Positions 9,689 through 19,427 of a DNA stretch of 44,317 nucleotides are shown here, piece by piece. The notes under the pieces are model-generated. The model searched no databases. It had not been told where the DNA came from and saw nothing but the letters and a program-made list of their open reading frames with translations. The stretch lies in assembly GCA_027946555.1 (NCBI GenBank), contig JAPEVC010000275.1:1-44317 (forward strand), written 5' to 3'. Every line of letters begins with the position of its first letter. The stretch's first letter is position 1. Both the position numbers and the translations under genes were made by a program. This DNA comes from Gnomoniopsis sp. IMI 355080. Taxonomy: Eukaryota; Ascomycota; Sordariomycetes; Diaporthales; Gnomoniaceae.

Positions 9689-12099
9689 TCAGGCCTTCTC
9701 ACCCTCTGCTTGCACACCCGCCTCGCGGTTGAGGAAGTCAAGCAGTCCCACATCCCTTTGCGCTTGAGCCAACATAGCAGCATCTTCCGCGCCAGTGTGG
9801 CTCTTAAAAACACGGTCCATATCTTCAAGGGTGGCGTTCTTCGTTTCAGGGAGCGCGAGCCAGACCCACAACTAGATGAAGACAAGCAAAAAGTTGTCAA
9901 TATCAAGGCTGGTGAACAGTGTTGACATGGAATCAAAACCAATGGGGATTGTTGACTCACAAATCCACCAAGTAGGAACACAGCAAAGAATATGTACGTG
10001 CCCCAGGCCCACGCAGCGAACATAGATGGCACAAACAGGGCGATGGCGAAGTTGTTCACCCAGTTGCTGGATGCACCTATAGATGCCCCGCGTGCCCTTA
10101 TAGAGAGAGGGAAGATCTCAGAAACCAGAGTCTAGCAAGATTGTCAATCACTTGTTTCTGAAATGGCGAACAATTGAGAAGTGGTCTGCCTACCCATGAT
10201 GCTGGTCCCCAACCATAGCCAAAGCCAGCGGTCTATTTGTGTCAGATCAGTCGATTATGCGTACACAGGGCACGCGATATACTTACATATATCCAGATGA
10301 GAACAATTGCAGCCCATCCTTTTTTAAGTTGCACTTGGTCAGCTCCTTGACGTATTTGATTTGGGCGGCAACAGAAAGCCTTACCTGCGTCGGTATGATG
10401 CGCCCAATCATTGCGAAACTTTGCCACTATCACACCAACACTGATCATAGTGACAAACATGATGGTTGATCCGGTCAGCAGCATCGTCTTTCGTCCGAGG
10501 CGATCGATGAGGAACTAGACCTGCTTTGTTAGCATGTCACACGAGGCGATAACATCACGGGGGAAGAATACCAACTGACCATTGCGGGAATTGTGCTGGC
10601 AAGGAAGACAGATCCAGTCACACCTGTCGCTAGTTCGGCGGTTGTCCCCTCGGAGAAGCCATAACTTTGAAATACACTCGCTGCGTAATAGATTACTGCA
10701 CAAAAGACGTTCGGTTAGTTGAAATGTATACATTGGGCATTGGTAACCCGGTGCTGGTTTTGAGGCTGGCATACTAGAATCAATGCCAGTCCATTGCTGC
10801 CAGAACATGACCAACCACGCGGTCCAGACGCGCTTGATGTTGTCCCGTGACTGAAACAACGTGATGTAGCCGGCAACCTCTCGCATGAATATGCTTTGTT
10901 TCTCCTAGTAGTTGTTAATAGTGCCCATTATGACAAACGAAATAGAAGTGGTAGAAACGAACCTTGACCGCCAACTTGGGAAAGTTCTTTTCAAAGACTC
11001 TTTGCTCAAACAAGGCCTCCGCCTTGATCTCCAGGAATTCGGCCTCGATCAGTTTGTCGTCGATCGGTCTCTTGCGCAGCCAAGCAATTGTTTCCTTTGC
11101 CTTGTCGTATCTGCCGACCTTGACAAGCCACCGTGGAGAGAACGGCATCCACCAGATCCCCATTGCCAAGAGGATGGACGGAATACCTTGGATGATAGAT
11201 GGTAGCCTCCACGCCAAATCGGATTGCCCGTCGCCCGTACCACCAATGTAATTGCTCCCGTATCCAATCCAGAAACTCAGCATGATCCCCAGGATCGTTG
11301 CAAACTGGTAGAAGCTCACGATAAATCCTCGTGTCTCTGGCGCGGAAATTTCGGCATTATACAGAGGACCGACCCCACTATACAAGCCAACACCAATGCC
11401 GGTGAAGAAGCGACCGGCATACAGTAATTGTGGATGACCATTGGTGGCGCCGACGTACAAATAGCTGCCGAGAACGACCCAACAGCACGCGCCGAACATG
11501 GTGTATTTCCGCGAGAACATCTCGCTGAGAAGGCCGGCAGAGAGTGATCCAAGAATACCACCGAGTTGTAACACGGAAGTCAGCCAGCCCTCTGACGCCG
11601 AGGACTCGACCACAGAAGGGAAATTCTGGGTGAAACGGGTCGCCACGAAGGACTGTGATAGCACACCCTGCTGGTAGCCATATTCAAAGCCTCCGAAGCT
11701 ATCGTTGAATCTCTTTCAGCAATGCGTAGGCTTTTTTCTTAAAAGCAAAAGGGTAACTTCGACTTACGAAGCGAACAAAGCAATGATGATGATCTTGGGA
11801 TTTGCTCTAATCGAGGACCACCTTGTTTTAACAGCCACTTCAACTCGCCAATCTGCCGTGACTGGCTCGCTAGTGCCCTTCACATCATCGTCAAGACCGC
11901 GGGTTGCCTTGATACGCTCAGCATATTGTGACTCCGCGCCAGCCATGTCTGCTGCTGCTGCTGCTGGGATGTTCAAAGAAGACTTGGAAGAGGAAGAACA
12001 GATACCATCCCCTGGCCCATCAGAAAGAGGTTGGGACTGGATACTGAACCCATTTTGTATTTCTGCACGGTGTTTTTTCCGCCCAAAATAGAACAACAT
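9689..12099 (-). CDS. MFS sugar porter (monosaccharide transporter family)
   Basis: Nine exons splice in phase: 12099-11768, 11698-10963, 10904-10775, 10695-10580, 10514-10385, 10318-10287, 10232-10194, 10131-9961 and 9871-9689. They give 622 residues, or 572 if translation starts at the internal Met51 (11949), which better fits usual family length. Sugar-porter signatures are present: FGGFEYGYQQGVL in TM1, FSRKYT between TM2 and TM3, AGRFFTGIGVG, SPRWLV after TM6, WQQWTGIDSIIYY in TM7, DRLGRK, and the PETK motif near the end. It should be a twelve-helix plasma-membrane proton-sugar importer; the sugar cannot be read from sequence. It is tail-to-tail with the fucosidase and head-to-head with the lactonohydrolase, suggesting a shared role in sugar use. 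The N-terminal 50 residues before Met51 are Ser/Ala-rich and may be untranslated. Confidence 0.93.
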
Positions 12100-13405
12100 T
12101 TTGCCGAGTCACCTGCCGCTAATAGTTACTCAAGGGTAATGCGACCTTGCATACTCTTTTTGCCAGCCGGTGCTGCTTTGTCCACGGCGTCTTTGACACC
12201 CTATATGCAGTAACTAGTTGTAAACATACAGATCTTCCTGTAACTAAGTCACTTTTGGGACTGACGCTAAGGTGGGAATGCTCGTAAGATCCTGCAAGTC
12301 CGACGTATCACGCGGTCAAACTGCGGGGGAATTTTGCTTATAGGCAAGGGGGTGTCTTGGTGTCTTCGGTGTAGAAGTGTCCGTAGTAGTACACAGGGAC
12401 AGCGACGGCTCGAAGAAACAATAAGACGTAAGGCAAAAAGCTTCTGGGATCTGTTTCACCGGAGAAGAAGAAAAAATGAAGGGTCTAGCCACGTCGTGCT
12501 CGTCTGAAGAAAGCTGCAGATCGGCCCGCCGAGAGGTACAGTGGCATGAGAAAGGACGCGATCGCAGCAGACACTAATGCAGTTACACAATATGGGAAAT
12601 CAGTCGTGTGCATGTATGTTCAGGGTCATGTTTGTCTTGTCTTATGCAAACTGTGAAAGCATTGGCTCCTATACATTGGACTTATACTTTGCGCATTTTC
12701 GTGGCCGTTGCATTGGTATCTCTCAGGTACAAGTAGACCGGAAAGAGTAATACTCCCAAGCGGCCGTCCTCAAGCTTAGTCGTGTCGTCCCAGCCATGCA
12801 AACCTTAAACAATTCACCTGCTTCCTAGAACAGGCTGACCGAATGTCTGAAAAGGATAGGAATGCCGTATACTATAACCAGTCTATAATGACAAATCGCG
12901 CGTAAACCTCGGTTCTTGAGCTATATAAGCGATTATCACACTGAATCGTGTGTGCATCTCGGTCAGCACCGCTCGGTACCCGTCTTCAACCCATTTACAT
13001 CTTGGCATTCGGCAGTGCAGGTACAGAGAAAGTCCCTAGTAAATATCCCCGACGGTTTAAACATTTGTTGGTCTATGTATCCTGGTACTGGGGACCCGGA
13101 AATGCCCCGGGATCGGACGTTTACTCTAGCATATTGCTTGGCCCATTTTAAAATTCCCACCCAAAAGCGGTTCCCCCCGCTTGACATTTGCGGGTGGGCC
13201 CCCTCTCTCAATATTCAACATCCCGCACATCGTGTACCTAATTGGGGTAGGGCCTGGGGTAATTTTCACGAGAGCAAAGCTACCTAGCTAACCATGATAT
13301 CATCAATAACTTTAGAGTGGTACGGGAACTGCACTGGTTCCTTAGGTTATTAAACAAGTCCGGGGTGCTGGGCTAGGAGGACCCACGGGGAAAAAGAGGA
13401 GGAGG
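12100..13405. other. Shared divergent promoter region of sugar porter and lactonohydrolase
   Basis: This 1.3-kb noncoding stretch separates two divergent start codons. The lactonase-proximal 320 bp is rich in G/C runs matching the SYGGRG carbon-repression motif (listed separately). No open frame here has domain or splice support. Confidence 0.65.
13088..13365. promoter_or_regulatory. Cluster of candidate CreA (SYGGRG) sites
   Basis: Five exact matches to SYGGRG occur in 278 bp just upstream of the lactonohydrolase start: CTGGGG at 13088 and 13254, CCGGGG at 13360, and minus-strand matches at 13105 (CCCCGG) and 13175 (CCCCGC). In filamentous fungi this motif binds the catabolite repressor CreA/Cre1, often through closely spaced pairs. 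Matches are seen; binding is inferred, and the motif is short enough for some to be chance. Confidence 0.35.
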
Positions 13406-15196
13406 ATGGCATCCACCCCGCAGACGTCTTCAGGCTCAAAAGGGGAACATGACCCAGGCATTATTGATGCTTGGTGGAAGCGAACTGATCTTCATCATCT
13501 TCGCACAATGGCGTGGTTATCTCTGCCGGTGTTGGCCGTCCTGGCCGGTGTCCATGTGCAATGGCTGCTGAATCCCACCGCCGTCGTCGTACAAGCTCAA
13601 ACTATACCCGCGCAGGCCCAGGTTGTGGACCAGCGAAGCTTCAATGGTACGTAGAGATATCCTTGCACAAAAGTTTATTTGATCGGGCTTGCGAGCAAAA
13701 GACTGTTTTGTTTCTTTTTTTTCTTGTTTGTTGACGCATCTTGCAGTCTGGCCATCCGATGTGCCGCCGTCCACTGTCGTCAACGGCACACAGGTATTCA
13801 TGCCTCCCGGCGTCACTCCGGCTGAACTCTTGGCCAAGCCGTTCCATATTTACGACGAGGAATTCCTCTCCATCATCGGTCAAAGTCCAACTTTGACACT
13901 GCTTGCAGAAGAAGCAACTGATCCGCTGTATCACGAAGCCGTTGTCTGGTTAGTTGCTTGTTCCTGACTCGAGATCATGACGTGGTAAAGTAACATGGTG
14001 TTTTTTTTGTAATCAGGCATGAGCCTACCGATGAGGTCTTTTTCGTTCAGAATGCGGGAGCGGTAGCAGCAGGAACGGGGCTCAACAAGTCTGCCATCAT
14101 CCAGAAGATTTCCCTGTCCGAGGCCGACGCAGTCAAGGACCAGGCCAATGCGACTGGACAGGTCACAGTCACCGTCGTCCCTTCGAATCCGATGGTCATC
14201 AACCCGAATGGTTAGTACCTCGCTAGCACTGCGGTGTCTCGCGTTACGCTGGCGAAAGGGCACAAAGAAACTAATGGCATACCTTATTAGGAGCCACAAA
14301 TTATCGAGGACAGATTGTGTACATGGCTGAAGGAGCTGGCGCTGCAAATACATCAAATGTGGTCCTCATGAACCCGGTGGAGCCGTACAACACCACCGTG
14401 CTCCTCAACAACTACTTTGGGCGACAATTCTCGTCGCTCAACGATGTCGTCGTCCACCCTGGGAACAAGGACCTTTACTTCACCGATACACTGTACGGCT
14501 ACTTGCAAGACTTTAGACCAACGCCCGGCCTGAGGAACCAGGTATACCGCTGGAACGACGCGACGGGTGCTGTCACCGTCGTAGCCGACGGATTCGTGTT
14601 ACCCAATGGTTCGCAACATAAGGTTTCTGAATAATCACGATCCAAACTCAGCCTTACTGACTCGAGATCTTTAGGTGTCACCTTCTCTCCCGATGGTAAA
14701 GCTGCCTATGTCACCGATACGGGCATAAATCAAGGGTTCCGCGGCTACAATTTCTCGGAGCCAGCTACTGTGTGAGTACAAACACGAGAAGATATCTTTT
14801 TCATTCACTAACAAGTAGAACAGCTATCGTTTTGATGTGAATGACGACGGAACATGGAACAATCGCAGAACGTTTGCCTTTGTTGACTCGGGTGTCCCAG
14901 ATGGTACGTTAAAAATCTCCGAACCCCCCCCCCCCCAAAACAATAATAATAGGATTTTTTCTCACCAAAATACAGGTGTACATTGCGATTCGAATGGTTA
15001 CGTGTATGCGGGCTGTGGTGATGGTCTCCACGTTTGGAATCCGGCTGGCACCCTTATTGGAAAAGTCTACTTGGGGACGACTTCTGCCAACTTCCAATTT
15101 GCTGGAGACGGTCGGTTAGTCATTATGGCAGAGACCAAACTGTTTTATGCGACGCTCGCCAACTCTACGCAACCGAACTTGGTCGAAGGACAGTAA
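13406..15196 (+). CDS. Lactonohydrolase, SMP-30/gluconolactonase family
   Basis: Seven exons (13406-13646, 13747-13948, 14017-14210, 14291-14608, 14675-14771, 14824-14903, 14976-15196) give 450 residues. The body is a six-bladed beta-propeller of the SMP-30 type, with conserved blocks such as HEAVVWHEPTDEVFFVQNAG, SLNDVVVHP, DLYFTDTLYGYLQDFRP, NQVYRW, LPNGVTFSPDG and GVHCDSNGYVYAGCGDG. It closely resembles the fungal D-lactonohydrolases known from Fusarium, which open aldonolactones and pantolactone with a bound calcium. The first 34 residues are hydrophilic and precede a hydrophobic segment starting at Met35 (13508). Translation from Met1 would give a type II membrane anchor; from Met35, an ordinary signal peptide. 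Several N-glycosylation sequons support an extracytoplasmic location. Most introns split a Gly codon after its first base. Intron 6 contains a 13-C run. Confidence 0.92.
14924..14936 (+). repeat. Poly-C tract, 13 nt
   Basis: A run of 13 C lies inside intron 6 of the lactonohydrolase gene, between the GTACGT donor at 14904 and the acceptor at 14975. Being intronic, length changes would not alter the reading frame. Confidence 0.9.
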
Positions 15197-16338
15197 AGAG
15201 TCTGGCCTGTTGTGCTATCATGGGTAATCAATACCCTGTCTGCTGATCTCACTCAGAGTCGACCTTTCACCAAGAGATATTCAATTCTAATGTCTAACTT
15301 TGGAAATGCCTTGGCTCTCACTCCCACTTGATATCTTTTGAATTTTGTGCAGGCTCCTCCAGGGACTGTGTAATCACAGTCATTCTGTGGTGTTCACCAA
15401 CATATCTATCCTTAGCCTGCCCTGCTTTTTCCACAGCCAGCAATGGCATCAACATCTACGTAGGGGTGAAACCAAGACGTGGGAAGCCATTCAATATCCG
15501 CTCCATTTTCTCAATTGCCAATAATGGATGCAAGTCGTCGGGTCCCTTGTGTGTCACAGTCTCGTGTGATCACGAACACCTGGTTGTCGGGAAGGGTGGC
15601 AGTGTCACGTTGTTTAGTATTCCAGCCTTAGAGGGCCCCATGCCAATCTTGGCCAACTCGGCATGAGAGAGTTCGTTCTCGCTTTCTCAAAGTCGCATCC
15701 AAAGCGCCGGAGAGTTCAAGCGAGAAATGGTGTCACCCCAACAAAGCGACGCTTGTGTGTGTGTCCGTCCACCCGGGACCCAAGCCTTCTTGGCGTATCA
15801 AGCTTCTTGCAACTCGACGCGGCTCTTTGCAGCCCTTTGTGTTGTGCCTGGCTGGGCAATGCAGGGATGAAGTGCATGCCACAGTTTCAGGATCTTCGGC
15901 ACGAGTTATAGGGCAAAGTGAAAAAAAAAGCCAAGTAGCGAAGAACCAAGATAGATTGCCAGCCTTCCCATAAAAACGGATGATGGGGGGGTATGGGGCC
16001 CTTCGTTCCCAAAAATTACAACGTCATGTCAAGTTCTCAGGCTCGGCTTCTTGGCTGTTCAAGCACCATTCACAGACTCATCCGAGCTTATTGTGCCCTG
16101 GGGCGTGGGGCGACCTCTCTAGTGAGGGTTGTATATATGAATGGCACGAGTTCGAGAGTGATTTTCTGCATGCTCTTTGCATCGCATTCATATCAGCCGT
16201 TTTCCATTGTATCTCAAGATCCGTTTGGATATACATATATACGCTGCAGACTCAATTGTGATCTACGACTCCACAGAGCCACACACATCAGCAACAACAC
16301 ACTACAATATCTACACACCCCTCAATTCAACACACACA
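15197..16338. other. Intergenic region upstream of the YbjQ-family gene
   Basis: The stretch holds the lactonase 3' UTR and the promoter of the YbjQ-family gene. TATA-like sequences are at 16132-16138 and 16231-16241; the second, about 100 bp before the ATG, is the better candidate. The leader just before the ATG is CA-rich, common in fungal 5' UTRs. The open frames at 15328-16300 have no support. Confidence 0.55.
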
Positions 16339-16911
16339 ATGCTCTCCAACCGTCGTTCAGTGCTCGGACCCGTCAGCACAAGCGAGAGGCTGGCAGACAG
16401 AGTAAGCGTCTGCAACCCCAAGCCAGCATGGCGCCGAGCATCATCCTTCAACGTCACCAACCCACCACCTGGTTTCGGCAGCGGTTCGTATGCCGCCGCC
16501 GACGCAGCACCACCACAGTACAACTCAAAGAGCGAGCACCCACACTGCACCACACCCTCGGTGCTTACGTCCACCACGGCCCAAGTCCCCGGCTACATTG
16601 TCAAGAGGACCATCGGGACGATGCACGGCACCACCACGGGCGCGTTGCCAAAGGACGGCGTCAAGCTGTGGATCAAGTCTGTGTGCGGGATGGGCGCGGA
16701 GGTGCGGAACTTGACGAATCTGATTTACGCCATGAGAGACGTGGCGATGGAGAGAATGGTGTTGGATTGTGTGTCGAGGGGCGGGAATGCTGTTGTTGGG
16801 CTGAGCTTTACGGAGAGCGAGATGATGGGGTGCATCACGGTGTCTGTTCAAGGCACCGCTGTTTATGTTGAGGGTCAGAAGAAGGATGCACCATCTGAGG
16901 GCCGTTTATGA
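16339..16911 (+). CDS. YbjQ/UPF0145 family protein
   Basis: An intronless gene of 190 codons. Residues 1-85 are Ser/Thr/Pro-rich and probably disordered. Residues about 88-178 match the YbjQ/UPF0145 (putative heavy-metal-binding) fold: PGYIVKRTIGTMHGTTTGAL, a central helix with the alternating pattern LTNLIYAMRDVAMERMV, GGNAVVGLSF, then a final strand ITVSVQGTAVYVE. Bacterial members form ring-shaped pentamers; their biochemical role is not firmly established. The start at 16339 was chosen because it follows a CA-rich leader and gives a compact N-terminus; the frame is open upstream to 16177 but the extra sequence overlaps TATA-like promoter DNA. No targeting signal is evident, so a cytosolic protein is likely. 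Confidence 0.82.
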   Translation: MLSNRRSVLGPVSTSERLADRVSVCNPKPAWRRASSFNVTNPPPGFGSGSYAAADAAPPQYNSKSEHPHCTTPSVLTSTTAQVPGYIVKRTIGTMHGTTTGALPKDGVKLWIKSVCGMGAEVRNLTNLIYAMRDVAMERMVLDCVSRGGNAVVGLSFTESEMMGCITVSVQGTAVYVEGQKKDAPSEGRL

Positions 16912-18170
16912 TTTTCCTTCAAACGCATTCGTTTTTGGTTTTTCTTTCCTTTTTGTTTGTTAATCTCGGGGAGAATATATCCACAGGCGCATATGGAGCA
17001 CGGCACGGTACAAATTCGCAGGGAGCGGACGACAGAACGAAGCAGCGAGACTGAGGGTGTGTTTTCCTCTTCTGCCATTTACCTAAATATCGCAACAAGG
17101 ATGAAATTAGGGTTTCTTGATGGTATTTACGGAGTATGTGATCAAGAATAATCAGGAAATCATGAACTGTAAGATCATACGGTTTGCTATACCAGGAGAT
17201 TTAATGCGAGACATGGTGATATACGTAATGTTCCTAGGTACAGTACGTACCTAAGGATCACACAACAAGACCCTATGAACCAATTCCAACTACAGTAGAA
17301 ACGTGAGGGAGTCATTTTCAGGATGTACTATATTCAAATCCAGGAGTCCAACAGGAAAGGTTGAAGACCATTCCGCTGCAATGCGGCCAGGGCGATCGAG
17401 TGCCCCCCCCCCACTTCCGACCCCCCCAATCGGGAAGACAAACAGCTCTCTCCACCGGCTCGCAGCTGCGTTTGGTTCGGCACAGAACATAAAGAGCTAA
17501 CTGGAACTCCGTACCAGAAAGGTAAGTCACTGACCTCAAAGTGATATATGCACTAAGCGTAACTACATAGTACGTTCCTCAGATATCCTCTACCAAATAA
17601 ACTCCATCTTGCTTATTTAATCTGTCGCAAAGCCCCTAAAGCGGAAAGCCCGACCATGAAAGAATCGACGTCATCACACAGCTTTGACGCATCGAGACAA
17701 TAACTACTACGGATGGTAAGTGGTATACTATGTAGAAGCGCATGCATGGGGAAACACGCAACCATCTCGCGGGGCATTTTCAACTCGGCGGGCTCGGGGA
17801 CTGACGACCCTGACGAATTTCAGGTTTTAGTCCCGCAGAAAATTAGCGCTTGTCTTTCCCCGGATTTTGCAAGGGTTGATGATCCACTATGACATCTCAT
17901 CCTATCCTTGAAAGGGCCAAAGACAGACACACACACGCAGAGAGAGAACGGGGGAGATCATGCCGTGGGTGTGCTAATATAAAGTGACGTGACAGCCTCA
18001 AGGACGGGGAATATAACTACACGCTTTTGCCTTCTTGCAAATTGACGCGCATTCAAAGCTTATCAACAGGCCATTGCCAAATAATCATTCAAAGGAACGA
18101 GAACCAACTCACGAAAACGCATAAAACTCGCTGCGTATAATCACAAGCCAACAGACACACCAAATCAAAT
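16912..18170. other. Intergenic region with poly-C tracts
   Basis: No gene was recognised in this 1.26-kb stretch. C runs are at 17403-17412 and 17421-17427. An imperfect inverted repeat built on CCTAGGTAC/GTACCTAAGG lies at 17232-17257. Promoter-like elements for the next gene are near its right end. Confidence 0.6.
17977..17992 (+). promoter_or_regulatory. TATA-like element followed by CRE-like TGACGTGA
   Basis: ATATAAAG at 17977-17984 is followed at once by TGACGTGA at 17985-17992, about 180 bp before the ATG of the disordered-protein gene at 18171. TGACGT-type sites are bound by bZIP/ATF-CREB stress regulators in fungi. The motifs are seen; the regulatory role is inferred. Confidence 0.35.
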
Positions 18171-18689
18171 ATGGATACTCTCAAGAAAGTTCTCCACCCC
18201 ACCTCTCACGCCACCGACTCCTCCTCCTCAGCACACACCCACCCCAACGCCGAGACACAAGCCGCCCTAGGCGACCAACCAAACGTAACCGGAACCGACC
18301 GCCATCATCAACCACCACCACCATCTTCTGAAATCCACCACGAAGTCCACGACGAGCACAAAAAGCCCCGTGCAGGCCACCACCATCCACGACAGCCCGT
18401 AGGCGCAACAGGCCTTCCACCGAACCACAAGCCACGATCAGATTTCGTTGACGACAACAGCGGACAGCAACAACACCAACACCAACACCAGCACCAGCAG
18501 CCCCCGGCGGCGGTAGGTGTCACTGGTGCCGAGGCCGGGTTAGAGGGCGGGGATACGCACAGGATGGGCAAGGTCGTGGCTGAGAGTGGGAATAACTTCC
18601 CCGGTACGAATCCGCATCCTGCCCATAGTGCGCTGGGTAATAAGGATGCCGAAGGGGCTCAGGGGACGCTTAATCCGGGTCGGGAGTGA
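18171..18689 (+). CDS. Intrinsically disordered His/Gln/Pro-rich protein, hydrophilin-like
   Basis: An intronless 172-codon frame. The protein has no Cys, Trp or Tyr and is rich in His, Gly, Pro, Gln, Asn and Ser. A Gln-His repeat lies at residues 99-110, encoded by a CAACAC/CAGCAC microsatellite (about 18466-18500). The C-terminal part (about 128-172) is Gly/Asn-rich with motifs such as ESGNNFPGTNPHPAH. The composition resembles hydrophilins or LEA-like stress proteins, but no named domain is seen and the function is unknown. An upstream CRE-like element would fit stress induction. Coding is supported by the single long frame, the CA-rich 5' leader and the non-random composition; expression is unproven. 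Confidence 0.65.
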   Translation: MDTLKKVLHPTSHATDSSSSAHTHPNAETQAALGDQPNVTGTDRHHQPPPPSSEIHHEVHDEHKKPRAGHHHPRQPVGATGLPPNHKPRSDFVDDNSGQQQHQHQHQHQQPPAAVGVTGAEAGLEGGDTHRMGKVVAESGNNFPGTNPHPAHSALGNKDAEGAQGTLNPGRE

Positions 18690-19427
18690 AATGGGGATTT
18701 GTTGTTAGGGAGTCGGGTTTGACGGTCACCGAGGTGAGATTTGGCATGAGTGATATGGGTTTTTCTTTTTTCTTTTCTTTCTATCTAGCCAGGAGACACA
18801 GAATGAGATAGCTTTTCGATTTTGGGTCCGTAGGCAGATTGATACCACCAAAAGACAGTCAGAATGCACATATATCACGTTCAGAAAAATTTGTTGCATG
18901 GAGGTTCCTCTGTCGAGACGAGGCAAGTTGCATTTCGCGCCGCACTCAACCGATCATGTGGAGTGAGTCTCTTCTCAGGACACGAGACGGGGCGTAAAAT
19001 AAAACGACCAGGTTGTACCCGCTGGATCCCACTCGTCCTGATTTTTCTCCGATTGTACCTTCAAGTCAAGTGTCATCCCAGATCCAAAACTCCTTTGCAA
19101 GGTATTCCCGAATTCGCGTCAACCTGAACTCCCGAACTGCCTTTTTCTGTGCCCTAGATCGTCCGTTCCAACAGGCAAAACCAACGCCCAGGCGAAAGCC
19201 CGCCAGCGGCTGCCCGCAAACTGTAAAGGGCTTACAGGCGTTTATACAACAGGAGAAGAAAGTAAAATACCAAATTGAAGCAATTCAGAGATAAAATGGT
19301 CGTCAATCGTTCAGGATATCAATACAGACGCCAAGCAAGATGTAAAAGTCCGCTCAAAGACCACAGAACTGGGGATACAAAGTCCACAAAACGATCCAGG
19401 GTATAGTAATGCAGCAAATCGAACGAA
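18690..19427. other. Convergent intergenic region
   Basis: The stretch lies between the 3' ends of the disordered-protein gene and the large Zn2Cys6 gene. It should contain both 3' UTRs. No gene or repeat of note was recognised. Confidence 0.65.

Noticed and set aside
15993..16871. 292-codon plus-strand frame overlapping the YbjQ gene
   Set aside because: It is in a different frame from the conserved domain, runs through promoter DNA and has Arg/His-rich shadow composition.
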